DNA of 64,000 nucleotides from Cristatella mucedo (taxonomy: Eukaryota > Bryozoa > Phylactolaemata > Cristatellidae): contig WPIO01000015.1 of NCBI GenBank assembly GCA_009760855.2, positions 64,001 to 128,000 of the forward strand, read 5' to 3'. Each line of letters starts with the position of its first letter. Position 1 is the first letter of the stretch. Below are positions 34,285 through 46,600 of this stretch, in pieces. The notes below the pieces were generated by a model. It worked only from the letters and a program-made list of their open reading frames with translations. It searched no databases and was not told where the DNA came from. The translations under genes were made by a program, and so were the position numbers.

Positions 34285-34960
34285 ATAGGCAGCTGTGCTT
34301 GTTTGGCCGAATCTTTTGGCCGAAGCGTTTCAAACTACTGATCACCAAGTTCTTTTTTTGAGTGCCTCTTATCTCGTCTGGGCAGCACTGGTGGCACTTC
34401 GCTGCAATAGTTTAGATCTTATCTCAATAAGAGACTTCAGATGCTGGATGTTAACGGTCTACTGTCATTCGAGAAACCTCTGAGTTATGAAGTAGTTTCC
34501 AGGGATCTGTAATTAGTTCGCTTCTTTTCACAATTAATACTCTCCCCTTGTACGTGCATATAATCTATAAGCACAATCTAGAATTTGTTTTTTATGCAAA
34601 CAACGTGTAGCTGTTCTTGTTTGACGCCGAACCTCACCGACCTGCGGTGGTTTCCCACCAAGCAGCGCATAGACTGCAAGGTTTTGTAATTAACTCTTGT
34701 GTCCTGTCATTCTCTTGCTTCGTGCTATCTCGCCGAACTACTAACCAATCAGGCTAGGCATCGTAACTACTGCTCTTCTGATTCAAATCGTTAATAAAAG
34801 TTAAGAATTGAAATATAATTCCTCCGCATAGCACCCTAAGAGAACTTTATTTTCCACCTAAAAACGACACCCCTGACTTTACGAAATCGGAAAAAGATGC
34901 TAAAACCTCACCTATTCCTCATAGTATTGGCTGATTCCGTGTTAATTGCTCTTCGCGTGC
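34285..34960 (+). mobile_element. LINE family A, highly decayed copy
   Basis: AEAFQTTDHQVLFLSASYLV recalls the 'AAFDTIDHxxLLxRL' RT region of family A. Further on, CCTGCGGTGGTTTCCCACCA and the C-terminal SYLAELL-like phrase fit a decayed RT end. Confidence 0.6.
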
Positions 34961-35294
34961 TAATATAATCGCCTGCATCGTATTAAAGCATCACTTTTTG
35001 CCCTGGGACATGTCGAGGGTCCACTGTATACGGATATGGAGAATCTAAATCAAACCTCAAAACTTCTGCTGCTTGTAATGCACCTTGTGAGTTTATGTTC
35101 CTGGTTGTTTCGTGACATGCTTTGTTCCAGTGTATATTCATTGGTCCGGTCACGAACGACCCTTTGCTAGCCAAGACAGCAAAGCACAATTGCCGGCCGG
35201 ACACGCCCAGGCAGCTGCTGCCCGAGGTCAAGTCACTCACTTGCCAACCGGATGCTAGGGCAGAGGAAGATCAGCTGATCAGTGAGGGCTGGCC

Positions 35295-35351
35295 CACAGA
35301 CCATGTGCGACCACAAAGACCAAGTGCGACCGCACAGACCATGTGCGACCG
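35295..35351. repeat. 19-bp tandem repeat, three copies
   Basis: CACAGACCATGTGCGACCA and two close variants lie head to tail, just beyond the proposed KIF15 polyadenylation site. Confidence 0.85.
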
Positions 35352-35397
35352 GTAGCGAGATTTATCAAGACGAAATAACTCGTTTGCATCGACTAAA

Positions 35398-35403
35398 TTT
35401 ATT
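35398..35403 (-). promoter_or_regulatory. Candidate poly(A) signal AATAAA for KIF15
   Basis: AATAAA on the minus strand, about 560 bp after the KIF15 stop codon. A position consistent with the 3' end of the transcript; no other evidence. Confidence 0.4.
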
Positions 35404-35962
35404 CGACTGATTGCATCATAAAACTACACATCACGGCAACACCAGGATACCATCTGGCGGCATAGAGGAATGTCGCAGCAAAACGTGCTTGGGCTAAACG
35501 TTAGCAGGCTAGGCTGTAAACATACATACACATACACCACTATGTGAGCTTATCCGATCGGCCGAAATACGAAAAACCGTCAGGCCGACGTACGAGGGAG
35601 ACCTGGCCACTTGCTGCAATGTGCATCGCTCTCACCTGCTGCTGCGGCTTCAGGCGACAAACGGTGAGGCTGCATCACGACAAGGCTTGAGGTGCTGCTC
35701 CCCCTCCCTCACGATGCACAAGCCACGATCGCAATGTACGTCGGGGTAGGGGACCGTGAAAAACGTGACGACACGGCAAAAGGTAAGGCGCGTCCTCGAC
35801 GTCAGGGTGGTGGGCGTGTCTCAAGAGTTGGATCAGGGCGACATGGTTGGCCCGCGAGCGAGCCTCTTCTGCATCCCGGACGCGACGCCGAGAGGGTTGC
35901 CACCGAAGCAGTGGCAGCAGCGAACTGGCTGAGACCGGCAGCCACCGGCTGGGGGCACCTCG

Positions 35963-36233
35963 CTAGGTAAGCAGCTGCTCACTAATCTCTTTGAGACGCA
36001 TGTTCTCCTCCTTTAAGCGAATGTTCTCTTCCTTCAGCTGCATGTGATACTGGATCTTCTGCTTGAGGTTCTGGTGTCCGACGAGCGCAGCATTCTGCTT
36101 CTCTGCTCGGGCCAGATCGTCACGCAGTGCGTCTGCAACGTCGGCCTGACGGCTGAGCCTCTCCAGAGACATCTCCAGCTCCGATTGCAGGCGCATCAAT
36201 TCCCGATGATCGCGGCCGGCTATCTCCTTCAGA
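35963..36233 (-). CDS. KIF15: KIF15 exon 26 (terminal)
   Basis: Residues 1352-1441 and stop TAG. Begins [20 protein letters not shown], passes the diagnostic [20 protein letters not shown] and ends [10 protein letters not shown]. Acceptor GCTTGTAG, phase 2. The repeated RLKEEN heptads are coiled coil. Confidence 0.93.
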
Positions 36234-37513
36234 CTACAAGCACAGCACGGTGCTTAAGGGAGCTTTGGGCAGATTGAGCACAACGAATGCCAGTAATATA
36301 TTCTGGGATGGAAAAGTGCTAAGCAAATCTAGGGCAAATGCTACGATTTCTGAAAACCTATTGGACAAGTTGGCATCGTAATCTACTTCATCATCGTTTA
36401 ACTACTGCTTTGAATACAGTTAGTGACGGCATATAGATCAAGTACCTGCCACTCACCACGCTCTTCCACGCTGCCAGGCTCACATTTGCTCTACAGCAAG
36501 TCCACGGTGACAAAGACAACCCTACATCATCCCGACACAAAATGTACAACTACCGCAAAATAAAAGATACACAATCGTACACGCATGCGCACACACAGGC
36601 ACGCGCGAAGGCACACACACAGGCATGCACTTGCGCGTACACGCACGAACACACACACCCAGGCACATACATGCACTGCGAGCGCTCCTAGCCGGACGTA
36701 TAAATTTGCTGCACCAGTCCGTCGATTGGGGCCAAGCCGAACCATTTCGACTCGTCTTCTTGCATGTCAGACATTTCAGCAGAGAAATTCATCGGAGGTG
36801 ACACAGAGAGCTCCGGCTGAACACGTAGGTCTCGCAGTAGCTACGAAATCGACCGTTCAACAACCGAGTTGCCGGAACAGCTGAAGTTCAGATTAGTATA
36901 CGCTTCGAAATTGCCTAAGCGACAGGCCTTGCTGGGTTTTATTAATTTCCGTTGTACGTCTTCCTCTCTTGGACTTTGCACGTTTGTTCAAACCTCAACA
37001 GCTACGTTGCCCTCTGAAATTCGTAACACTTGCAGACTGGGCACGCATACGAGGAAATCGCAATACTCTCAGTACTTATGCTCGTGCTTCAAAACACATA
37101 GAATCGAGCGAACAAGATACCCAATCTGCGCCTGAACTGCGCAAAAAGAACAAGGTCTGTTTATCTTGGTCACTGAAACCGGACTAGTTCGCAAGGGGCT
37201 GGACTGGCATCTTAATCGTTTCCTCTTCGACCAGAATGCGGGTTATTTTTGCACAAAAACTGGGATTGGAAGCATCTGCACTCACCGCTCTGCAGCAGCT
37301 TCCAGGACCAGCTTCTCCGAAAGCAAAGCCTCATACTTCATTTGCAGATCGGTAAGCCTGCACAAAGACACAAGCAGCGCAGCATGCTTAGGATGCTCGG
37401 ACGTCTGAATGCCAATGACTGGAACACTTCACTGAGCCAAAACCAAATTGAAAGCCTGCCGCCGGCATTGCAATAAAGACACTCAAAAAGCAGTAACCAA
37501 GTTCCCGATAAAA

Positions 37514-37602
<89 letters not shown>

Positions 37603-40600
37603 ATAATAATAATAATAATAATAATACACTTGCTAAAGCACCCTCAGAGAACTCAATCTTTTTCTAGGTGCTTTACATTTGCTGCAAAGAGAAACGCGAT
37701 TGAATGGTGAGTAATATCATGATTGATAAACAACACGAATAATGTGGTTAGGGGTGACATGCACAGGATCAGCATGCAAGTGTGGTTAGTGGCAGCATGC
37801 AACAGTGTCAGCAGGCATAGGCACATAAAGGACGAATCACATGGACCCACTAAATGCTGTCATAAATAGGTGCGTTGTTAATCTCCTTTTAAATGCGGTC
37901 AAGTCAGGGAATGTTGTGATGCAAGTCAAAAGTGAGTTTCAGGCTTTGGGAGCATACGAACTAAATGCACGGTCTCCAGAGGATTTAAGGTTTGTATGAG
38001 GTATTGGTGAACGAAAAGCTGGTGGTATGATGCTTGGCCTGGCGGGGGAGTAGATCTGAGAGATAAGCTGGAGCCAAAGAATGAAGTGACCTAAAAGTGA
38101 GCGACAAAACCTTGAAGTCGATCCGTTGCTTGACTGGTAGCCAGTGCAGGTCGGCGAGAAGTGGTGTGATGTGGCAACTGCGACAATCACGACAGACAAG
38201 CCTAGCTGCAGAGTTTTGCACCAGCTGTCAAGCCTGATTGCACATTTCGGTAGGCCAGAAAGCAGTGACTTACAGACGTCAAGACGGGATGTCACAAATG
38301 CATGGACCAACTTATGTGGTATCCTTACCTAAACAGGCCGAATTTCAGCAATGTTACGCAGCTGAAAGTAGGCAGACTTGATTGTGGAGCTGATGAGGTT
38401 GTCTAACGAAATGTCACTTTGGAACATGACACCTAGATTTCGTGCAGATTCAACAGGAGATATGCTGGTAGAGCAGATTTTGAGCGTTAGCCTTTCCAAT
38501 TTCTGAATTACACTTGGTTTGCCCATAACTAGTAAGTTAGTTTTATCATCGTTTAGTTTTAGAAAATTTGCTGCCATCCAAAATAGCAAGAAAGCAGAAA
38601 AAGGTAGCAGACAGATCTGATCAGCAGCACCAAATGCACAATTCTACGTGATTTCATATACGTGACGCGTAGACAAGAAACCTGCCAAGAAGTTATTCTT
38701 CAAAGAGAAACCAAACAGCCTAGCCTTGTGAAGAGACGGTAGCAGCCAATATTCGAAAGAAAACAAGATGCTTGTTTTTCTTAGCCAGAAACAGATATCG
38801 TGGCTATTAGTGTCGGCCAGAGACCCAGAGACTGGGCACACTGGGCAAGCACCAAACTATTGGGCTACCAAAATCCCTAGATTGAAAACCGGCTGGCGAC
38901 CTGAATAAGGAAAGCTATTTTTCACCAAAGGGCTAATTAGGAAATCAGTCTAGGTCTAGGCAGATGGAAAGTCAAGGGAATCAATCTCTGGGATCAGCTC
39001 AAGCAGCAACATGTGAAAATCATAATAATAAAAATAATAATATGTATTTTAATATACCACTAACAATAATATGTCGTTTCTAAAGCACTCTGAGAGAGCT
39101 ATATCCCTATCCAAGCACTTTACAATTTGCTCCAGAGAGATTCAATAACCAGACTATAATGACATGCACGTATCAAGCATGCAAAAGCAAAAAAGTATCA
39201 AGCTTTGGCCAACATGTCAAAGTAAACATGACAATACTCATGGCTACCGGCTAGTAAAACTGCTGGGCAATAAAATGTAATGAATCATGCACAGGTAATA
39301 AAATAAATAAACAATTTATTTGTACAGTGCACTAAGAGAACCCAGTCTCTATTCAGGCGTTTCACATGTACCGCGAGGCTCGAGCCCACGACCTTGGCCA
39401 TCAAATACATTCACCTTGACCTTGGTTCGAGGCATGCACCTTAACCACAGGGTAAAACCAGGTAACCCAGAGCACAAAAGGAACAAACTGGACAAGTCCA
39501 CTGAGGCGAAGGGAAACTTGATCTGAACAGATGCATCTTTAGCTGAGAACTGAAAGATACAAGGTCATTGCAGGTAGTGATTGCAGCTCGACGTGAGTTA
39601 CCAACTTTCGGTGCATACGAGCTGGAGGCTCTATTATCACAAGATTTCAGATTTCAACTCAGTGAGTGGGCAAGACGATTGGCAGCCAAGGAGGAGAGGT
39701 GGTAAGATAGAACACTGGACGAGCGATGAGGTCGGATAAGTAGTGTTGTGAGCAAGAGTGTGTGCGTATTGCTAAGCAGCAAACGACTTAATGCACTCGG
39801 ATGCAACCGAACTCAACAACGCTTGATAATCAGCGTTCTGATTGGCTAGTAAAGATCGGGAGGGCCCCAGCCCAATAACGGCAGACAACAACATTTACGT
39901 GCAGCACTGCGATAAGGCTGGGGTATGTGCTCTCTATCACGATCTCAACAGCAGGCTGGTGCGAACGAGTGAAGTGACCTGTGAGCCAAACAAGGGATCT
40001 TGAAATCGACTAAATGCTTGATACGAAGCCGGTGAAGCTCAGACAGTAGTGGTCCGATGTGGCAGCTATGCCGTTCACGAAATACAACACAAGCTGTTTT
40101 GAACGAGTTTTGAACGAGTTGCAGATGATTAAGGAGAGTGGCAGGGAGCCCTAACCAAAGAGAATGTCATCTAAGCCCTAACCAAAGAGAATGTCATCGA
40201 ATGCCTGAAGCACCTGCATGGACTTTCGAGAAGAACGTGGGTCTCACAGATTGTGTCAAAGGAGAAATTAAAAATCATAGATGCACATGCAAAACTAAAG
40301 TAACACAGTTTGGCACTATGCCAGTGACAACCTGGGCGTGTGGAGAGGCACTCCAGATGGATCAGGTGGTCGACAGATATCGAGTGCACTAAGCAACTAG
40401 ATACGTTTGACAAAATGCTGCTATCGTGTGGAGCTACTCATAGAATGGACCGTGCATCTTTCAGAAATAGAACAAAAATTATAATAACAAATGATATGAT
40501 ATTTGCAGAGCACCCTAAGAGAACTAGATGTCTTTCAAAGCCCTTTTTCATATTGCTGACAAGGGTCTGTCCCCTTTGCTGGCTTACTCCTAGCAAAATG

Positions 40601-43600
40601 CACTCTTGGACAGATACACAAAGACCAGTATGCCACGCACTGCCGGCCAGGCAGCATTTACTGCCTAGCACGGCAGCCAAACCTGGCTCACCAAGATATA
40701 TACTTACTCAGTATATGCAGCATACTTCTCGGCCAGGGCTTCGTCTTTACTTTTTTCGACAGCCTGCAGAGCTGAGCGGGCTGAGGCAGCCTCCTTCATG
40801 TTCAGGCTTGCCTCACTTCGCCTGGACGAGACAGATGCAGGGTCGTGCGTTCGTTTGCGCTCAAGCGGGCTATTCTTCTTTGCATGTTGCAAACTGGATT
40901 GACGGCCGCTCGGCTTCGGCTCTTCCACCAATGTGTGTGTGTGTGTGTGTCTGTCTGTCTGTCTGTCTGCATGCATGCATGCATGCATGCATGCATGCAT
41001 GCATGCATGCATGCATGTATGTATGCATGCACGTGATGATGCCAAATCAGCAAGCCTTCACTTTTACTTTACATGCAGCAGTGGCCGCTAGCGGCGCCAC
41101 TGCCTCACTCGGCTGCCCTGCCTTCACACCTAACGCGGCACACAGAATGTCACTCGTTACTTAATGGACAGAAGCTGCAGGGTAGGAAGTGCTCACCTCG
41201 TGTCAATCTCCTGCCGAAGCAGAAACAGCTCGCTCTCCAGCGAGCTCATTCGCGCTGCTCGGTCAGCGTCGGCTTTCTCGTACCCAGCCAGGCGGGCCTT
41301 CAAGATGGGGCAGTGGTCGGTATGTCACGTGACCGAGCCTAACAGCCGCCGCGGGCAAGCCGAATTGCAGGACATCCCCACTCACGTCGGGAACAGGCGG
41401 CCGCGGCAGCGTGGCACAGCCCCTCGGCGGGTGGGTCTGGGCCAAATCGAGCCTGTCTACAGCCGGCGAGTGGCAGCGGCAGGCCGAAGTTGCTCTCACC
41501 CTCAAATCGGCCAGCTCACGGTCCTTGTGCTCGCGGCTGCACTCCAGCTCCTCCAGCAGCTGGCTGAGCGACGCCTGGCGGCTTCGGTAGGACTCGTTGT
41601 CCCTCTCCAGCGTGGCCACGGCGCCAAGCAGCCCATCGCCGCTCGCGCCGCCGGCGGGGCTCGCATACCTGCCGCGCTGGCTGCTGCTGCCGGCCGCGAC
41701 CAACGCAGCCACACGCGGGTCGGGCAGCGGGGTTGCCGCCGGAGCCCGGGCGGCAGCGGCGGCTGCTGCCTCCGAGGCGCTTGGCTCGCGCTCGGCCTTC
41801 AGCTCGTCAAGCTCGCGAGCCTTCTTCTCCACCTGCAAGCACAAGAACTTTCGGCTACAGCGCGGCAGAGCGGAAGCGTTAAGAGCGCAGGCGCGAGTGA
41901 AGACCGAGTGTCGCCGTTGTCGAGCTCCCTCCCCACCGTATAGAAAGGGTATGCAATAGCCAGCGAAACTATGCCCGCAACATGCATAGAAAATAACGAG
42001 TGCACAGGAGAACCCCAGAGCCACGGAGACCAGAATGGCCAAGATGGCCGCCACCGGGACGGAACAAGCAAAGCTGCTCGCCACATGGCGGCCAGACCAC
42101 CGCCGGATTATGCAGTGAGCAGGGGTCGGGCAGGCCAAGGGCAAGGCGAGGCTGTACTGGGGCATAATGTTTCACAACAAAGCGGCAGCACGAGTCACCG
42201 CTGCCTGCGTTGCACGCACCGATGGAGGAGGAGAGCACCAGACCCAGGCACGAAGCAGCTTGCATGCAGCGCTGCCATCGCATAAGAAAATACGTTAAGG
42301 TATGGCGGTCGGATAACCAGAGGCCGCACCAAGTGTGGATTCTCAATACGGTGGCCTTGTAGTGCAGACAGCACAGAGCACTGAAAAAAGTGGGACAGCT
42401 GCTGGCCTCCGTGCCGGCCACGACCTAACCCGTGGTATCGATAAAGCAACATTAAAAAGGTCAAAGTTGGCATATTCACCAGCATCACTTATGCAGTGGG
42501 CAGGCAAGTCTTGGCAGCTATTATCCAACTTGCAACTGCCAATAAAGGATTGCTTGCTGCAGGACTTGAACCGTCGACCTGGATAGTGATCTGTGAGCCC
42601 CTTAACCCTAGGCTAAGACCAAGAACTGATGAAAATGTATTCGTTGACAAAGCAATCCTGCCTAGAGCAGATGATTCAATTTGCTCACCATACATGTCTG
42701 CGAATGCACAAATACATGCATACACACAGCTCGACGTGAAAGATGCAGACGTGTACAGCATGAGGCCTACAAGGGAACACAATGCTACAGAGGGTTGGCT
42801 CCAAAATTCTGGCAATCGCTTCAGCCACTCCTTACTTCTTGGCATTCTAGTCTTAATCATATTAACACATTTGTATAGCACCCCCAGTGAATTAAATCTT
42901 TCTTGGCAATTGACTTATGCTGTAGAGGAAGCACGGCAATATGGTTAGTGATAATTTACACAGTGTCAGCACGCATGAGCACACAAAAGGCAATGCACAA
43001 GGACCCAGAGAATTTTTTCAGCTTATTTTAAATGTCAAGTCAAGGGATGTTGCGATCTCAGTCTGGAGTGATTTCCAGGCTTTGGGACCGCAAAACCACG
43101 AACGCGCACACCCGGGCAACACACAATCACGAGAGAGCACGTAGGCGCTCGCTCAATCACGCAACACAGTGCTACACACTGACAAGAGCTCACCGACCAA
43201 AGCACTCACACGGGGCTGCATCTTTGCGGTGTGCCTCAACGGTGGACAATTAAACCTCTGATTTCTGGTAGGGGTACTTAACATGCCAAGAGTCGTGCAT
43301 CGGTGCGCAGAGCACACGCCACACAGCAGCGCTGCAGTCCGATCCAGTCATGTGGCTACGCCCCTTTGGCCGAACTGCTGCTCGGAGCCAGCACACTTGG
43401 ACGGAGCAGCAGCAGACAACGAACGGCTCAGCCGTCCGACCGATCGAGAGCTCCGTGGCCGAGCAGTCAGCGAGCGAATCGTTCGCACGGTAAAGGCTGG
43501 GCCGCCGTGGCGCTGTGCAGCAGGCAAGCCGGAGCAGGCTAGGATCCGGAAGGACAGCGAGCAGCTAAAAGTGTTACCGAGCTGAGTGGCATTTGAGAGC

Positions 43601-46600
43601 GAGCCAATCACTGCTGTGCTCAACTCTGGGTTAAAAAAAAACAAGTAGAAGCAGAATGCATTGCAACGATGGCACGACTCGAAACGAGAGGAAAAAAAAG
43701 AAGAAAAGAAGAAAAGGCACGAGCAGCACACTCGGGCAGCACAGGGTGGGAACCGAAGCAGGCGTCCTTGCCCAGCCGAAGGGGATTCACCTCGACTAGC
43801 GTACATTTGCCTTAACCCACAAGCAAGTGCTGGAGACTTGGGCGCGTGCATGTCCGCCGACCGGCCACTTTGCTGGCTGGCCGGCCAGGGCTAGAGCAGC
43901 CGACCGCCGCGGGTCCTCACCTCTGCCTGCATGGTCGATATTACTGCGCTCTTTTGAGCAATCGTCGCCTATAAACGAGTGGACTGAGGCCGTGCACACA
44001 TGGCAGCAGCCGCTTGGCCACGGTGGCTCGTGCGGGTCGCATGCCATGCCATGCTGGATTCCTCACATGTCCTTCACTCACAGCTACAGTCTAAAGTAAT
44101 GTCGAGGACCCGGCGATATCAGTGGCAGGACCAATCAAAGTTACCCCACCCCAACTGCAACATTTACTTAAGGAACAGAAAACGAAGCGTTTTTTATGCC
44201 CAAGTTTGCTCCAATGAGTCACAACAACGTTAAAGTCTAAACTAAAGTCTAGAAGAACTCAACTAAAGACCAGAATAAGAGCAAGATTTTGTTTAAGGGG
44301 CTGGCTCACTGAACTGTCCACTCCAACACCCACAAAATCTGAAGTAAACACTTAAGCTGGCATCACAGAAACCAGTTGCAGCAAGTTATAGAAGTTAAAG
44401 CTGTGTCCTCTCATACTCTCATAATGTGTGTCTACATGTGCCTCAATCATGCACAGACGTTCACAGCCAGACCCGATCAAGAGGTCTCGAAGTTATTTGC
44501 CTGGTTGGTGCTGAGCGAACGAAATACAATTTAGCCAGTGAGAATCTGCTCATTTAACGGCTGAATTCAATTACATCCAGCTGCCAATCTGACTAGTCGT
44601 GGTTATTAACCAGAAAAAAGGCATTATTAGTGGTCATCTAGTTCAGAAGGGCATCCGGTTTGACACACCATCCGGACGCCATGTAGATGGCGGCCCTCAA
44701 CAAGATAAACACAGCAGCAGTTACTTCGACTCATTAATGCCGACGAATTCGGCATAGCCGAGCAGCCTTCTATTTTTACATACAGCTGTTAGCCAGCTTT
44801 CATTCTCGTGCAACATGGTTCACGAGATGAAGACTGGAACCAGTGCTTAGTGGCATCATCCTCAGAAGGCAGGGCAACGGCCTGCATATGGCATCGTTGG
44901 TGTACAGCTGCATTACAAGAGCTTGGCAGATAATTTATCAGAATTTAAAAAGAAAGGCAGGGTAAAGAGTTTAATTCGTGTTAAAAACCGTTTTCTGATG
45001 CTCCAGTAGAATAGAAACGCTTTATTTCCGTGAACTCCTTGTATATATGACTTTGTCAGCATCCCGTCGTGGGGGTCAGGCTTCGAGTCCCGGATGTTAA
45101 GCGGGCAGACCATAAAATGATCAACAGTAAACACAGACGCCGAGCCACAAGCAGAGCATATGCAGCACAAGCAGAGCTCTCACGGCCATCATATACTCGT
45201 CATGCGTCGGCTCTACTTAACCTTCGACCCGTCTAAGACTCGCTCAGCATCCAACTCACCAGACTCTCTTGAAGCCTACGTCGTTGACATTTATATTTGG
45301 ATGGCTACGAGTTTCGTGAAGCTTAACAAAGATATGACTAGCCTAATGGTTAAGGGAAAAGGTCGTGTCACTCGAAAGTTGGAGGACACGCTTACCTTGG
45401 CCTTGAGCAGAGCCTCGTTGACGCACGCCAGCTCGGCTCCTAGCTTCTGGCACTCGGCGCTGACAGTGTCGTACTCGTCCTTCATCATGGCCATCTAGAA
45501 ACGAGCACGACAGGACGCCGGGCAATGGTGACAGTGCAGCGGCGGCAGCAGCATGGCCGCAGCTGCCCTAAGACCTGCACGGCCGCAGCTCACGGCGCTT
45601 CCGGATTCCGGGTGCGAGTGACAAGCAGCTAGGCACAGCAATAGCAGGTCGGCGACAAGAAGCGATGCAGGTGCTCAGGTCAGGTGATCACAGGAGCCGA
45701 ACAACGGGCTTGGCCCAGTGACACAGTGGGGGTACGGCAACGCTTGCACGACAGTGCTACGACACCTAAGGAAGTGAGAGCAGAAAAAGCTCAAGCCCTG
45801 GTTAGGCACGGATGCCTCATCCAAGTTGATCCGTGCATTCATGACAACTCGTCTCGGCTTCTTTAACTGACTGCTCCAAGGTCTCCCAGCCTTGCAGTGA
45901 GGCGTTACAGCTGGCGCATCAGTCTGCAGCCAGGCATGCATGTCGTAAACGACAGTGCAGCTGCTACATTACATAAATTTTCATAGTAATGAATAAATAA
46001 ATGCTAATACATTTGTATACCGTCCTCAGAATTTAAATCTCTTTGCAGGCACTTTACATATGCTGTAAAGGCACGTGGTTAGTGGTCACATGCACAGTGT
46101 GAGTACGCATAACCACACAGTCGACCTGCACTGGCTCCCCACAGAGTAGCGTGTCGACTTCCGAGGTTTTTTCACTCACTTTTGGGCCTCGAATTCGTTC
46201 TCTTGCTCCAGCCATCTTATATAAACTACTTACCAATCATACTAAGTATCGTAATAAACACTCTTCTGACTAAGGTAGTTGAGCTACGCCTCTAGCCAAC
46301 CTCAAATCCTTTGGTGACCGTGCCTTAAGTTCTATGCTTGCAAAGTCTGGAACTCAATACCAACTGATGTCACGATCCCCCCCCCCGACGAGATTTAAAA
46401 AGAAACTAAAAGTGCATCTGTTCTTTGAAGCATTGTGTGGGTCCGTATGAATTGTCCTTTATGAGCTTATGCATGCGGACATTAGGCAAGTTATCACTAA
46501 TCATATCCCTTAGGGCATTGTAAATGTCTTATTATTATTTTTATAATTTCTTCAGTGCTGTTTGCAAAGAGCTAGCAGAATGGCCTTAGCAAGGACCCTT

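Noticed and set aside
41263-42165. 300-codon minus frame with hydrophobic, membrane-like stretches
   Set aside because: It is KIF15 exon 22 read through into both introns; the hydrophobic part is intronic.
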